NCBI GenBank assembly: GCA_022376925.1
Contig: JAIOJX010000004.1
Span: 123,963,123-124,027,122 of the forward strand
Origin: Tragulus kanchil
Taxonomy: Eukaryota > Chordata > Mammalia > Artiodactyla > Tragulidae
Reading direction: 5' to 3'
Length of the DNA stretch: 64,000 nt
Part shown: positions 24,285-35,683 of the stretch, piece by piece
Layout: each line of letters begins with the position of its first letter
How positions within the stretch are numbered: position 1 is the first letter of the stretch
Made by a program: the position numbers and the translations under genes
Notes under the pieces: generated by a model
Told to the model about the DNA's origin: nothing
The model's database searches: none
The model's input: only the letters and a program-made list of their open reading frames with translations

Positions 24285-25379
24285 AAAAAAACATATTAAA
24301 GTATAGTTGACTTACTATGTTGTATTAGTTTCAGGTGTAAAGCAAAGAGAATCAGTTATACATAAACATATATTTACTCTTACTTAGACTTTTTTTCCCA
24401 TGTAGGAAAAATACTCATTACAGAATACTGAGTAGAGTTCACAGTGCTATACAGTAAGTCCTTGTTAGTTATCTATGTTATATACAGTAGTATGTATATG
24501 TCAATCCCATTTTCTCAATTTGTCCCTCCCTCTCTAATCCCCCTGGTAACCATAAGTTGTTTTCTACATGTGTAACTTTATTTCTGTTTTGTAGATAAGT
24601 TCATTTTTACTCTTTTTTTAGATTTCACACATAAGCGAGATCATATATTTGTCTTTCTCTGACTAACTTACTTCACTCAGTATGACAATCTCTGGGTCCA
24701 TCCAAGTTGCTGCAAATGGTGTTACTTTGTTCCTTTTTAAGACTGAGCAATATTCCATTTACATATGTAGCATATCTTCTTTATCCATTCCTCCATTGAT
24801 GGACATTCAGGTTACTTACATGTCCTGGCTATTGTAAATAGTGCTGCAATAAACATTGGGATATACGTATCCTTTCTAACTATGGTTTACTCCAGATATA
24901 TTCCCAGGAATACAAGTGCAAAAATCAATGCCCAGAAATAGGACTGCAGGACCATAAGGTAGATCTATTTTTAGTTTTTTACGGGACCTCCACACTGCTA
25001 TTTAAAATGTAAAATGTAAAGTGGCTACACCAATTGTACCAAACAACGTGGGAGGGTTCTACTTCCTCCACGTCTTCTCAGCATTTACTGCTTATAGACT
25101 ATTTGATGATGGCCATTCTGACTGATGCGAGATGATAACCTTGATGTAGTTTTGCATTTTTCTAATCATTAGTGATGTTGAGTATGTTTTCATGTGCTTT
25201 TCAACCATCTGTATGTCCTATTGGAGAAATGCCTATTTAGATATTCCACTTATTTTTTTTACTATTTTTTTAAAATATTGAACTGCATGAGCTGTTATAT
25301 ATTTTAAAGATTAATCACCTGTTGGTCGCTTTATTTGCAAATATTTTCTCCCATTCTGAGGGTTGTCTTTTTGTTTGCC
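24285..25379 (-). mobile_element. LINE-1 3' part, antisense
   Basis: Reading left to right gives the complement of an L1 3' end: 3'-UTR ('aaagtatagttgacttac', 'acagtgctatacagtaagtc'), then the ORF2 end ('gttgctgcaaatggtgttac', complement of the usual ATG-CCATTTGCAGCAAC), then further ORF2 ('ctccattgatggacattcag', 'cagcatttactgcttatag', 'ttaatcacctgttggtcgc'). Diverged, no intact ORF2 frame. The 5'-most ~65 bases also appear at 26392-26456 through duplication 10. Confidence 0.85.
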
Positions 25380-25439
25380 ACCATTCTCATCCCTTGCTAT
25401 GTGTTATACAATAAGACAAGGTGATTTTTATTATTATTA

Positions 25440-26060
25440 CTAACATAAATCAGATCATATTGCTCTCCTCTTTAAATTTTTCTGCAGTTTCCCATTACAC
25501 TTGGAAGAAAATCTAAAATCTGATCTTGCCTCACTTGGTCCTGGGTAATATGGATCTGGCCTCCCTCTCTAAACTCATCTTCTACCCATCTTCAGTGGGT
25601 GGAACAGTGGAACACTGCTTCACTGTGTTCTAGCACCACTGGTATTTCTGCCTTTCTCATTCCAAAGTATTTACACTTGCTCTTCCCTTTAACTAGGACA
25701 TCCAGATCATCAGTTTTCAATTCTTTCAGGTCTTTTCTCATATGTTACCTTCTCAGAAAGGCTGATATGATGGCAACCCTATATAAAACAGCAACTTCCA
25801 CTTCTGTACCAGCTTGGAGTCATTCCCAGTCACTGTCTTTTCCATCACTATTTACTTTAGAGCCTTCATTCTGTTTTTGTAGTTAGTTGTATTCTTCCTT
25901 ACTGTCTTTGCTATTGACACACCTACGAAGGACTGATTATGACTTGTTCATAACCCTAATCTGTTCTCAATGTCTCGTGCAATATCTGTACTATAATTTC
26001 CTTCCCCTGTGCCTGTTCCTTCTTTCCCTCTGACATAAATACACTTTCTCCCAAGTCTCC
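25440..26060 (+). mobile_element. LINE-2 3' segment
   Basis: L2 hallmarks in order: 'cagatcatattgctctcctc', 'gatctggcctccctctc', 'aggtcttttctcatatgtta', 'ccttctcagaaaggctgat', 'ccctatataaaacagcaac', and a 'tcactatttactttagagcc' block. The 95-aa frame at 25599-25886 lies in it and is not a host gene. Confidence 0.75.
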
Positions 26061-26202
26061 CTGTCCAAAATTAGCTTATCCATTAATGACAAACTCAAAT
26101 GCCATCTCCTCAGGACCTTAAAGCATGCAATCTCTTCTTCTCAAAACATGCCTACCAGTTTTTTTCCTCTATTTTTTTTCTCTTAAGATTTAATCTTATT
26201 GT

Positions 26203-26225
26203 TGTGTGTGTGTGAGAGAGAGAGA
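26203..26225. repeat. (GT)n(GA)n microsatellite
   Basis: Short GT run followed by a GA run. The duplicated copy at 27281-27311 is longer in both parts, so this is one of the few internal sites where the two copies of a duplication differ. Confidence 0.85.
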
Positions 26226-26520
26226 CTTACTTTCTCTTTGAGTGAACTGCAAGCACTTTGAAAGACAAATTTTTAACCCAGATATGAGTTTTCATTTCAG
26301 TCACTATTAAAGAGTTCTCATCCAGAATAACACGCCTTCCTATTTATTGGCTGACTTCTTTCTTTAGGATAAAATTTAGTTTTAAGTAAGATTAATCACC
26401 TGTTGGTCGCTTTATTTGCAAATATTTTCTCCCATTCTGAGGGTTGTCTTTTTGTTTGCCACCATTCTCATCCCTTGCTATGTGTTATACAATAAGACAA
26501 GGTGATTTTTATTATTATTA

Positions 26521-27141
26521 CTAACATAAATCAGATCATATTGCTCTCCTCTTTAAATTTTTCTGCAGTTTCCCATTACACTTGGAAGAAAATCTAAAAT
26601 CTGATCTTGCCTCACTTGGTCCTGGGTAATATGGATCTGGCCTCCCTCTCTAAACTCATCTTCTACCCATCTTCAGTGGGTGGAACAGTGGAACACTGCT
26701 TCACTGTGTTCTAGCACCACTGGTATTTCTGCCTTTCTCATTCCAAAGTATTTACACTTGCTCTTCCCTTTAACTAGGACATCCAGATCATCAGTTTTCA
26801 ATTCTTTCAGGTCTTTTCTCATATGTTACCTTCTCAGAAAGGCTGATATGATGGCAACCCTATATAAAACAGCAACTTCCACTTCTGTACCAGCTTGGAG
26901 TCATTCCCAGTCACTGTCTTTTCCATCACTATTTACTTTAGAGCCTTCATTCTGTTTTTGTAGTTAGTTGTATTCTTCCTTACTGTCTTTGCTATTGACA
27001 CACCTACGAAGGACTGATTATGACTTGTTCATAACCCTAATCTGTTCTCAATGTCTCGTGCAATATCTGTACTATAATTTCCTTCCCCTGTGCCTGTTCC
27101 TTCTTTCCCTCTGACATAAATACACTTTCTCCCAAGTCTCC
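26521..27141 (+). mobile_element. LINE-2 3' segment, duplicated copy
   Basis: Copy of 25440-26060 made by duplication 10, offset 1081. Confidence 0.75.
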
Positions 27142-27279
27142 CTGTCCAAAATTAGCTTATCCATTAATGACAAACTCAAATGCCATCTCCTCAGGACCTT
27201 AAAGCATGCAATCTCTTCTTCTCAAAACATGCCTACCAGTATTCCTCTATTTTTCTCTTGAGACTTTAACTGCTGTATT

Positions 27280-27280
<1 letters not shown>

Positions 27281-27310
<30 letters not shown>

Positions 27311-27311
27311 C
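27281..27311. repeat. (GT)n(GA)n microsatellite, longer copy
   Basis: Counterpart of 26203-26225, with about eight more bases of dinucleotide repeat and altered sequence just upstream. Confidence 0.85.
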
Positions 27312-27474
27312 TTACTTTCTCTTTGAGTGAACTACAAGCACTTTGAAAGACAAATTTTTAACCCAGATATGAGTTTTCATTTCAGTCACTATTAAAGAGT
27401 TCTCATCCAGAATAACACGCCTTCCTATTTATTGGCTGACTTCTTTCTTTAGGATAAAATTTAGTTTTAAGTAA

Positions 27475-27930
27475 TGGAACAAAGCGAGTCTTCATAAATT
27501 TGAAGTTCTTGGTGAGTTAACTTTGGCTGGTGGGGAAGTGAGCTGTGACAATTCCCCTCAGGACACTCAGTTGCTTGCTTAGAAAACTTAAATACAGTTT
27601 ACAAACTTGAAGGAAAATAAGGTAGAACAACTCCCTTAAGAGATTCTTTCCAGATGTTTTCAAAGTAAAGTTAAAGCCTCATAATCATTCAATGTTCACT
27701 AGTCACCTTGCTCAAGAGTTCATCCAACTACACAAGTCATATTTCTTTTCTAATAAAAACACTTTCAAGCCAATGAAACTATTTACTGGCATTGGTTTTC
27801 CTCTATGAAAAGTGAGCATTTTACTATTTCTTAAGCGAATGATCTAACTGCAAAGCTAAATCATTTGTAATTCTTGTAAATCCTACCTTTTATCATCAAA
27901 TAATCATTTATGGAATTACAATATTTTAGT
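27475..27930. other. Unique AT-rich DNA
   Basis: No coding signal or repeat family recognised. Confidence 0.5.
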
Positions 27931-27934
27931 GCCA

Positions 27935-28175
27935 AAGAGTTCCTTAGAGCACAAATAATAACTATCAACACCCAACTATATGCCAGGTACTGTTTTAAGT
28001 GCTGACTATACAATAATAAGTTTAATCTTGATGATGACCTCTGAAGTACACATACTATGAATATCATCATCCTTAGTTCAAAGATGGAGACACCGAGACA
28101 GACAGGTTAAATAACTTGTTCAATGTCACAAAATTAGTAAATGGCAGAGCTGGAACTCAATCCAGCCATGGCTTA
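27935..28175 (-). mobile_element. MIR SINE, antisense
   Basis: Contains the complement of the MIR core: 'gatggagacaccgagacag', 'aggttaaataacttgttc', 'aatgtcacaaaattagtaa', 'atggcagagctggaactc'. Left flank 'ccaggtactgttttaagtgc' fits the MIR 3' end. Divergence is as expected for this ancient family. Confidence 0.75.
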
Positions 28176-28899
28176 CTCGGATTCAAGTAGCAGACATGAA
28201 TTTGTTCTCACTTGATTCTCCCTTGCCTTCCATTGCAATGGAAATTTGACTTCTCAGTTTCCCTTACATGTCAAGGTGGACCTATGACATTTCTCTGGCC
28301 AATAGGAGTAGACATGAGTTCTCAGGAAGGTTTACCTTCCCCTAGAAAGGGGAAAAACTTCATAAAGAAAAAAAAAATTGACTCTTTGCCCTATTTACAA
28401 TGCTGCTTTCACATCCTAGTTAATTTTGGATTATTATGTGCCTTTGAATGGAAGCTATTCTTTCTTGGTTTGTCAATATCTGAAAAATAGTGTTAGGAAG
28501 ACAAGGAGAGAGAGACAGGACAGAAACTAATTTAAATTCAGGTATATTATCTCAGAACTCTTGCCTCAACTCTGCTGAATACTCTGCGCTGGGATATCTC
28601 ATCACCCTGTCCACACCAGTGAAGACATTTTTCTCAGCAGTCCTCATACTGTAAACATATACATACTCTCCGCCTCAAGGTGAGTAGGAATTTTCTTGGC
28701 TTACTGTGGAGAACTACATGTCATAGAATATCACATAGCCTCAGACTTTGCCTTTCCAAACGGAGGATTTGTGGTTAGGCTCTGCATAGCCAAATAACAA
28801 CCTATTTTCTCTGTGTTTATGTTCAGAGATCTGAACAATAAATGATCCGCAATCAGTGTCCTCTTTTCCTTGCTTTTGGCATGCATTCTTTAACAATTT
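28176..28899. other. Unclassified sequence
   Basis: 28210-28490 resembles a diverged ancient repeat ('tctggccaataggagtagac'), but I cannot name the family. A 92-aa frame there includes a long lysine run from an A tract and is not a credible gene. Confidence 0.4.
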
Positions 28900-29290
28900 C
28901 GATTGAAGAGGCATTTACTTTCTAGTTTCAATGATGTGAGAAACACACTCACCCGGCCAAACCCAAGGGATGGACTTGGAGACACCAAGCACAGTGAAAG
29001 TGAGACTTTTAACAACAATCTTGATAGACTGGGTGTCTGGTGGGCAGACACACCCAGTGCGGTTACAACAAGCAATTTATTTTCTAGCAAGTCCCTCCCC
29101 CAGTTCCTCATTGGCTGAGTACTTGAGGGTGAACAATCTTCCCAGATGTTCCCTATTTCCTTCCTCGTTATGGGCTGGCTCCTCCCTGACATTTTGCTTC
29201 GCCCTTTCCCATGCACTTATTCTCATTCTTATGTTTTGAATTTACCAATAGAACGAACTCCTGTGAAAATTTTAAGCATCCCACCCTCCC
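28900..29290 (-). mobile_element. Possible LTR, antisense
   Basis: The series 'cactcacccggccaaaccc', 'gtgaaagtgagacttttaac', 'gactgggtgtctggtgggc' and 'agcaagtccctcccccag' followed by 'cctcattggctgag' (CCAAT box on the minus strand) looks like an endogenous retroviral LTR read in antisense. No retroviral coding region is adjacent. A 108-aa minus-strand frame overlaps it without recognisable domains. Boundaries are approximate. Confidence 0.4.
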
Positions 29291-29834
29291 TTTGTTTGTC
29301 CAGACTTTCCAGTTAGGCAAGTTTGACTGATAGTAAATTTTTGTTTTTATAAGTCAAAGCCAGCTATCTTTGAAAATGGAACACTTTAAGTTTTTATTTC
29401 TTCCAACTGACAGTAGTCTTTTTTTTCTCATTTGTCCTTCTTTAAGGTATCTTGCTACATTTAAGAAAGAAAAGTGTTTAAAACATTTTCTCCTTGCTCA
29501 TCTTTAGCAGAATTTGTTCCCTTAAGGTTTCAAAGTTATACAAGTAATATATTCAGGGCTCTGAAGTGTAGCATTACATTTTGATTGATTCTTTTCCCGG
29601 TTTGTTGTGATTAGCACCTAGGAAGTATCAATGTGGACTGCACTCCTTACCAGCCAGGTATGCTTAGAACACAAAGTGCCAGTGGTATTACAAACACAAG
29701 TACTAATCAGGGTACTGAGACTGCTTCACAGTTCTCAGAAGATTCTGAGACTCTGAGAATTGAATACAATAGGTTTATCAAAAAAAAAAAAAAAGTCTAA
29801 TAGGAACAAACCTGTGGGTTTCAGCCACAGGAAA
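29291..29834. other. AT-rich intergenic DNA
   Basis: Contains a poly-A run at about 29780-29793. No gene or confident repeat was recognised. Confidence 0.5.
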
Positions 29835-30050
29835 CCTGTGACTTTCCAACTTTAGCATTTTTGATATTTGGACAAAATATTCTTTTATGTGGGGGACTGT
29901 ACTGTTTAGCAGGGTACCTGCCTTTACCCACTGCATGTTAATGTCAAAATTTTCTCCCATCTGTAACAACCGAAAGCATCTCCAAACTGCTAAATACCCA
30001 CCAGTGGGAGGATGGGGCATAATCACCCTCAGCTGAGAAGTACTGGTTTA
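29835..30050 (+). mobile_element. hAT-Charlie/MER-type DNA transposon relic
   Basis: The phrases 'tatttggacaaaatattctt', 'gtgggggactgtactgt', 'tacctgcctttacccact', 'gtaacaaccgaaagcatctc' and 'ctcagctgagaagtactgg' match, with divergence, a common non-autonomous hAT element whose end reads like GTTGAGAACCACTG. The specific MER name is uncertain. Confidence 0.55.
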
Positions 30051-30503
30051 AGAAAGTAGAACTGTGCTGCAGTTAAAATAGAGGTCTCATTGGATCCATT
30101 GGGGAGCTCTGGAGCTGGAATGGCTCTTCTGAAGAGACCTAAACCTGTTTCAGTGAACACTGGAAAGTCGCTGTCTTGAAAGGGAATCTGGTGGACTACA
30201 GCATCCTCTACATTGGTCAGTCAGGACTCCTAAGCCTTGTTAAATACTTTCAAACATAAAATACCTACTAAGATGTCAGTTTGGAATTAGACCATCATAG
30301 GTAAAGTGAAAGTTAAGTAAAACAATGTATGTAAATTTTCTGGCATACGTGATGTGCTAATTAAGCCATAACCAGAATTATTTTGTTCACATATGTATTT
30401 TTCTAGCATAATTAAAATAAAACAAAGACAAGTAGGTTTATACCATACTCTTAAGGTTACCTGACCTCTTTCTTTGGTTGTTTAGCAATGAAGGATAAAG
30501 GGA
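30051..30503. other. Unique AT-rich DNA
   Basis: No gene or repeat family recognised. This stretch is not duplicated. Confidence 0.5.
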
Positions 30504-32672
30504 CAAAGCTACCAGTGTGACCAAATATTAATTTACATGATTGGAATTTTAGAAGTCTTGAATAAACACTCCACAGCTGACCTTTCACTCATATTGAAAC
30601 ATGTTCCTAGATATAAATACTACACTTCTATCTGTAGTGGTAATTTATAATTGAAAGACATTTTCATTGAGTACAAGTTTTGGTGACCATTTAATAATTT
30701 TAGACTTGATTTGCTGTGATGAATCAACAAATACAACAGAATAATGTGTTATCTTAATCATCTCAAGCTAGTGAGTAAAAAGCATAGGTGACTTTGATGT
30801 GTTAATGGGTATTTTATAAATGAAATGACAAATGTGAAAACAGTGTTTTCAGAATATTTCAAACAGTGATGAGTAGAATTCAGCCAAGGAGAAGTGAATG
30901 ATGAGGAGACAGACAGAAGCATAAGCAAGCTCTACTCAAAACGATTAACATTATGATACTCAATCCATATACATATTGAGAATAAGTACACTAATTAGAT
31001 CTGGACAGATACCAGCTTGCAAACCATTCATTAGCATTAAGTGTATTAATAAGAATATGGAGCCTCCCTAACTTCAGATTCTACTACAAAGCAACAGTCA
31101 TCAAGACAGTATGGTACTGCCACAAAAACAGAAATATAGACCAATGGAACAAGATAGAGAACCCAGAGATAAACCCATGCACCTATGGGCACCTTATTTT
31201 TGACAAAGGAGGCAAAAATATAAAATGGGACAAAGACAGCCTCTTCAACAAGTGGTGCTGGGAAAATTGGACAGCTACATGCAAAAAAATGAAGTTGGAA
31301 TAGTCCCTGACACCATACACAAAGTTCAACTCAAAATGGATTAAAGACCTAAATATAAGACCAGAAACCATCAAACTCTTAGAGCAGAATATAGGCAAAA
31401 CCCTCAAGGACATCAATCAAAGCAAGATCTTCTCTGACCCACCAACTAAAATAGCAGAACTGAAAAGAAAAATCAACATGTGGGACCTCATGAAACTTAA
31501 AAGCTTTTGTACAGCAAAAGAAATTACGAAAAAGCTCAACAGACACCCCACAGAGTGGGAGAAAATCATAGCAAATGAAACAACAGACAAAGCTACCAGT
31601 GTGACCAAATATTAATTTACATGATTGGAATTTTAGAAGTCTTGAATAAACACTCCACAGCTGACCTTTCACTCATATTGAAACATGTTCCTAGATATAA
31701 ATACTACACTTCTATCTGTAGTGGTAATTTATAATTGAAAGACATTTTCATTGAGTACAAGTTTTGGTGACCATTTAATAATTTTAGACTTGATTTGCTG
31801 TGATGAATCAACAAATACAACAGAATAATGTGTTATCTTAATCATCTCAAGCTAGTGAGTAAAAAGCATAGGTGACTTTGATGTGTTAATGGGTATTTTA
31901 TAAATGAAATGACAAATGTGAAAACAGTGTTTTCAGAATATTTCAAACAGTGATGAGTAGAATTCAGCCAAGGAGAAGTGAATGATGAGGAGACAGACAG
32001 AAGCATAAGCAAGCTCTACTCAAAACGATTAACATTATGATACTCAATCCATATACATATTGAGAATAAGTACACTAATTAGATCTGGACAGATACCAGC
32101 TTGCAAACCATTCATTAGCATTAAGTGTATTAATAAGAATATGGAGCCCCCCTAACTTCAGATTCTACTACAAAGCAACAGTCATCAAGACAGTATGGTA
32201 CTGCCACAAAAACAGAAATATAGACCAATGGAACAAGATAGAGAACCCAGAGATAAAGCCACGCACCTATGGGCACCTTTTTTTTGACAAAGGAGGCAAA
32301 AATATAAAATGGGACAAAGACAGCCTCTTCAACAAGTGGTGCTGGGAAAATTGGACAGCTACATGCAAAAAAATGAAGTTGGAATAGTCCCTGACACCAT
32401 ACACAAAGTTCAACTCAAAATGGATTAAAGACCTAAATATAAGACCAGAAACCATCAAACTCTTAGAGCAGAATATAGGCAAAACCCTCAAGGACATCAA
32501 TCAAAGCAAGATCTTCTCTGACCCACCAACTAAAATAGCAGAACTGAAAAGAAAAATCAACATGTGGGACCTCATGAAACTTAAAAGCTTTTGTACAGCA
32601 AAAGAAATTACGAAAAAGCTCAACAGACACCCCACAGAGTGGGAGAAAATCATAGCAAATGAAACAACAGAC
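30504..32672. repeat. Tandem duplication 11 (unit 1084 bp)
   Basis: Copy A is 30504-31588 and copy B 31588-32672. The seam is clean, with about 7 bases of shared sequence ('gacaaag') between the unit end and unit start. The unit contains the L1 insertion point and the first ~525 bases of the L1, so the element appears to begin twice. Copies differ at scattered positions such as 31072 (CCTCCC versus CCCCCC), 31172 (aaacccatg versus aaagccacg) and 31196 (ATTTTTG versus TTTTTTG). Confidence 0.95.
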
Positions 32673-33692
32673 AAAGAATTAATCTCCGAAATCTACAAGC
32701 AACTCAGACAGCTCAGCACTTGGAAAACGAACAACCCAATCAAAAAATGGGAAAAAGATCTAAAGAGATGCCTCTCCAAAGAGGACATACAGATGGCCCA
32801 AAAGCACATGAAACGATGCTCAACCTCACTTATTATTAGAGAAATGCAAATTAAAACTACAATGAGATACCACCTCACACCCGTCAGAATGGTCATCTTC
32901 AAAAAATCTGCAGACAATAAATGCTGGAGAGGGTGTGGAGAAAAGGGAACCCTCTTGCATTGCTGGTGGGAATGTAAATTGATACAGCCTCTATGGAAGA
33001 CAGTATGGAGATTTCTTAAAAAACTAAAAATAGAAGCACCCTATGACCCAGCAATCCCACTATTAGGTTTATATCCTGATGAAATTAAAACTGAAAGAAG
33101 CACCTGTACCCCAATGTTCATAGCAGCTCTCTATACAATAGCCAGAACTTGGCCAGATGTTCATCGACGAATGAATGGATACAGAAGCTCTGGTACATAT
33201 ATACAATGGAATACTACTCAGCTGTTAAAAGAAATGCAGAAGACTCAGTCCTAATGAAGTGGCTGGCTCTAGAACCTATCATAAAAAGTGAAGTAAGTCA
33301 AAAAGAGAAAGACAAATACAGTATACTAACACACATATATGGAATCTAGTAGGATGGTCTTGATAACACACGCAGGGAACTCATGGAAAAACAGACAGAG
33401 CATAGACATAGGGACATTGTTGGGAAGAAATAGGGAGGGGGAAGCATGGAGGGAGTAACATGGAAACCTATAGTGTTATGTGTGGAAAAGATAGCTAGTG
33501 TCATAGTGTTAAGGGAATAGGAGTGCTTACAATGGCTTGGGGTGAAGGTCTGGAGGGGTGGGATGGGGGGATCTGGGGGGTGGGGACCATGGACATGCAT
33601 ATGACTGATCTGGGAACATACATGTCTGTGAACAACAAAACTCTGTAAAACCTTTAAAATAAAGAATAATAATAATAAAAAAGAATATGGAG
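31051..33692 (+). mobile_element. 5'-truncated LINE-1 with target-site duplications, split by duplication 11
   Basis: The L1 starts within ORF2 ('cctaacttcagattctacta') and runs through the 3'-UTR to an AATAAT-rich tail near 33680. The 12-mer 'aagaatatggag' precedes the element (31051-31062, and again at 32135-32146 in copy B) and follows its tail (33681-33692), a clean target-site duplication. The authentic element is 32147-33680, about 1.5 kb; 31063-31588 is the partial copy from duplication 11. Insertion by target-primed reverse transcription is the standard mechanism for this structure. Confidence 0.95.
32147..33349 (+). pseudogene. LINE-1 ORF2 C-terminal fragment, broken
   Basis: The longest open part is 32562-33254 (230 codons); related sequence upstream is interrupted by an in-frame stop (TAG at about 32381, after 'atgaagttggaa'). 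It carries the ORF2p cysteine-rich motif CX3CX7HX4C at residues C121, C125, H133 and C138 of the open frame, followed by the conserved '[10 protein letters not shown]' block and '[10 protein letters not shown]'. Near 33147 the reading shifts to another frame (33149-33349), which continues with the typical '[12 protein letters not shown]' end. ORF2p is the L1 endonuclease and reverse transcriptase; both catalytic domains are absent here, so this is a dead relic and not a host gene. Confidence 0.93.
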
Positions 33693-34180
33693 AATATTTT
33701 GTTAATAGATTGTTAAAGAAATACCTTTTTCAGTATTATAATTTAGAGCATAGTCATTAAAATGATTGGGTTGCTAAAATCATGTAAAAATCATTTTGAA
33801 ATAGTTTACTGTTTCAAAGAAAAAACCATAAGCAGCGTTAATGACAATGACTTAGAAAGTAGTTTCCTCTAAGAAAAATTAAGAAATCAAGCTAACCACA
33901 AGTAAAACAGAAAATATACAAGCACATTTTGTACCATTAAATTCAACTTTAGCAATTAAACAATATTTGTCATATATTAATTTGAATGTTATTAGTTTGG
34001 GAGTTTCCTGTAATTACTTTGGATATTTTGGTAAGTACTTTTAGGTGAAAAAAACTTTAAACTTAACCAGAGCTATGGAATATGATTATTTGTAACATCT
34101 TAATAAAGTCACATAGAACCCCCAAATTTGTCTAGAATTTTTAAATTTTTATTAAAAATATTTATTAAAGTATGATACAT
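33693..34180. other. AT-rich intergenic DNA
   Basis: Very AT-rich, with no gene or named repeat recognised. Confidence 0.55.
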
Positions 34181-34196
34181 TATAAATTTGCTTTGA

Positions 34197-34544
34197 CTTT
34201 AAGGCAATAAATGGGGCTTCCCTGGTGGTCCAGTGGGTAAGGACACCGCCTTGCAGAGCAAGGGACGCCAGTTCGATCCCTGGCCTGGGAGGATCCCACG
34301 TGCCGTGGAGCGGCTGGACTGATGTGTCCAATTACCAAGCCGGAGCTCTGGAGCGCATGCGCCCAGAGCCGGTGCTCTGCAACAACAGAGGCCACCGCAA
34401 TGGGAGGCCCACACGGGCCAAAGAACAAAGATGAGTGAAAATAGACAAATGAAAGACCAATGGAAGTGGTCCGCCTGCTCCCCTCCCTCTCCACCCCACC
34501 CCCCAAAAATAAATAAATAAAGAAATCTTTAAAGCAATAAATGG
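34197..34544 (+). mobile_element. CHR-type SINE, CpG-rich variant, with target-site duplication
   Basis: The body, 34215-34526, is of the same variant as 5403-5732 (about 90% alike by eye). The pol III B-box-like 'gttcgatcc' is at 34271-34279 and the 'gcgcatgcgc' palindrome is retained, followed by an (AAAT)n tail. Target-site duplications of 18 bp with one mismatch lie at 34197-34214 and 34527-34544. A 122-aa minus-strand frame across it is SINE-derived. Confidence 0.9.
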
Positions 34545-34879
34545 ACAATAACCATAAGTAGTTTATTCTAAATGTTAATATATGCTAGCATTATTACAAT
34601 AAATGTAATTCAAGACAAAACTAGAGGTTCTCAAGAATGTCTTCCTTGAGAAATATGTGGTCTATATCTTATTTAATTTTGAGAATTTGAAAATCTTAAG
34701 ATATAAGTAAGCAGTAAGTTTGACACAATCTTCAGTATTGGCAATATGACACAACTCTATGTTTGTTTTCCTAACAAAATTGTTCATAATTTCAAGATTT
34801 AGTTTAAAAACCACCAACTCTGATGTTTTTCTTGACCTCCATATCACCACAATTAACAATAGAGTTTAATCACTTCCTC

Positions 34880-35070
34880 AGCAAATGGCCTTCATTGTTT
34901 TGATCACACTTCACTGTCCGTTTATCACCTTCTGACATTCCTTCCCAGAAAGTGAGATCCATTAGGACACCGTCTCTAATTTATTCATTGGTAAAATCAC
35001 AATCCTTGTCTCAGTCCCTGGTACATGGACTTTAAATAAATGTCCAGCAAACAAATGATTTAATTAATTC
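34880..35070 (+). mobile_element. LINE-2 3' end
   Basis: 'cagaaagtgagatccattag', 'cagtccctggtacatgg' and a following 'aaataaatgtccagcaaac' have the order of a diverged L2 3' terminus. Repeated at about 36019-36209 by duplication 12. Confidence 0.55.
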
Positions 35071-35335
35071 ATGGAAAGGCAGAAGCAATACCCTCATCAG
35101 TAATGAGACTCAAAACTATGTAGCAGTCAATCACTTGAAAAATATCAGTGCTACACAGAAAGTAATATGCAGAGACCAGCCTGGCTATGGCAGTCTAGAG
35201 AACAGTGAGGACAGCTCACTGAGGAACTTAGAGCAGCGTATGAATAAACAAACATTCCCCAAACTGTCATCTCAACCTCTCCGCTTGTGGGATGATTTTT
35301 TTTAGGAAGTCAAAGTGATTATAAATTTGCTTTGA

Positions 35336-35683
35336 CTTTAAGGCAATAAATGGGGCTTCCCTGGTGGTCCAGTGGGTAAGGACACCGCCTTGCAGAGCAA
35401 GGGACGCCAGTTCGATCCCTGGCCTGGGAGGATCCCACGTGCCGTGGAGCGGCTGGACTGATGTGTCCAATTACCAAGCCGGAGCTCTGGAGCGCATGCG
35501 CCCAGAGCCGGTGCTCTGCAACAACAGAGGCCACCGCAATGGGAGGCCCACACGGGCCAAAGAACAAAGATGAGTGAAAATAGACAAATGAAAGACCAAT
35601 GGAAGTGGTCCGCCTGCTCCCCTCCCTCTCCACCCCACCCCCCAAAAATAAATAAATAAAGAAATCTTTAAAGCAATAAATGG
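35336..35683 (+). mobile_element. CHR-type SINE, duplicated copy
   Basis: Identical to 34197-34544 with flanks; offset 1139. Confidence 0.9.

Larger units (their letters stand above)
25311..27474. repeat. Tandem duplication 10 (unit 1081 bp)
   Basis: Copy A is 25311-26391 and copy B 26392-27474. The seam is clean ('tttaagtaag' joined to 'attaatcacc'). The copies are nearly identical except for 26159-26225 against 27240-27311, where a T-rich stretch and a GT/GA microsatellite differ by many substitutions and indels. The unit cuts the antisense L1 and contains a whole L2 segment. Confidence 0.95.

Noticed and set aside
32562..33254. 230-codon open frame as a host gene
   Set aside because: Its cysteine-rich motif and downstream blocks are those of LINE-1 ORF2, it has no catalytic domains, and the frame shifts near 33147.
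34215..34300. tRNA gene with B box 'gttcgatcc'
   Set aside because: It is the tRNA-derived head of a CHR SINE: the cloverleaf is not complete, and the body, A-rich tail and target-site duplication show a retroposon.
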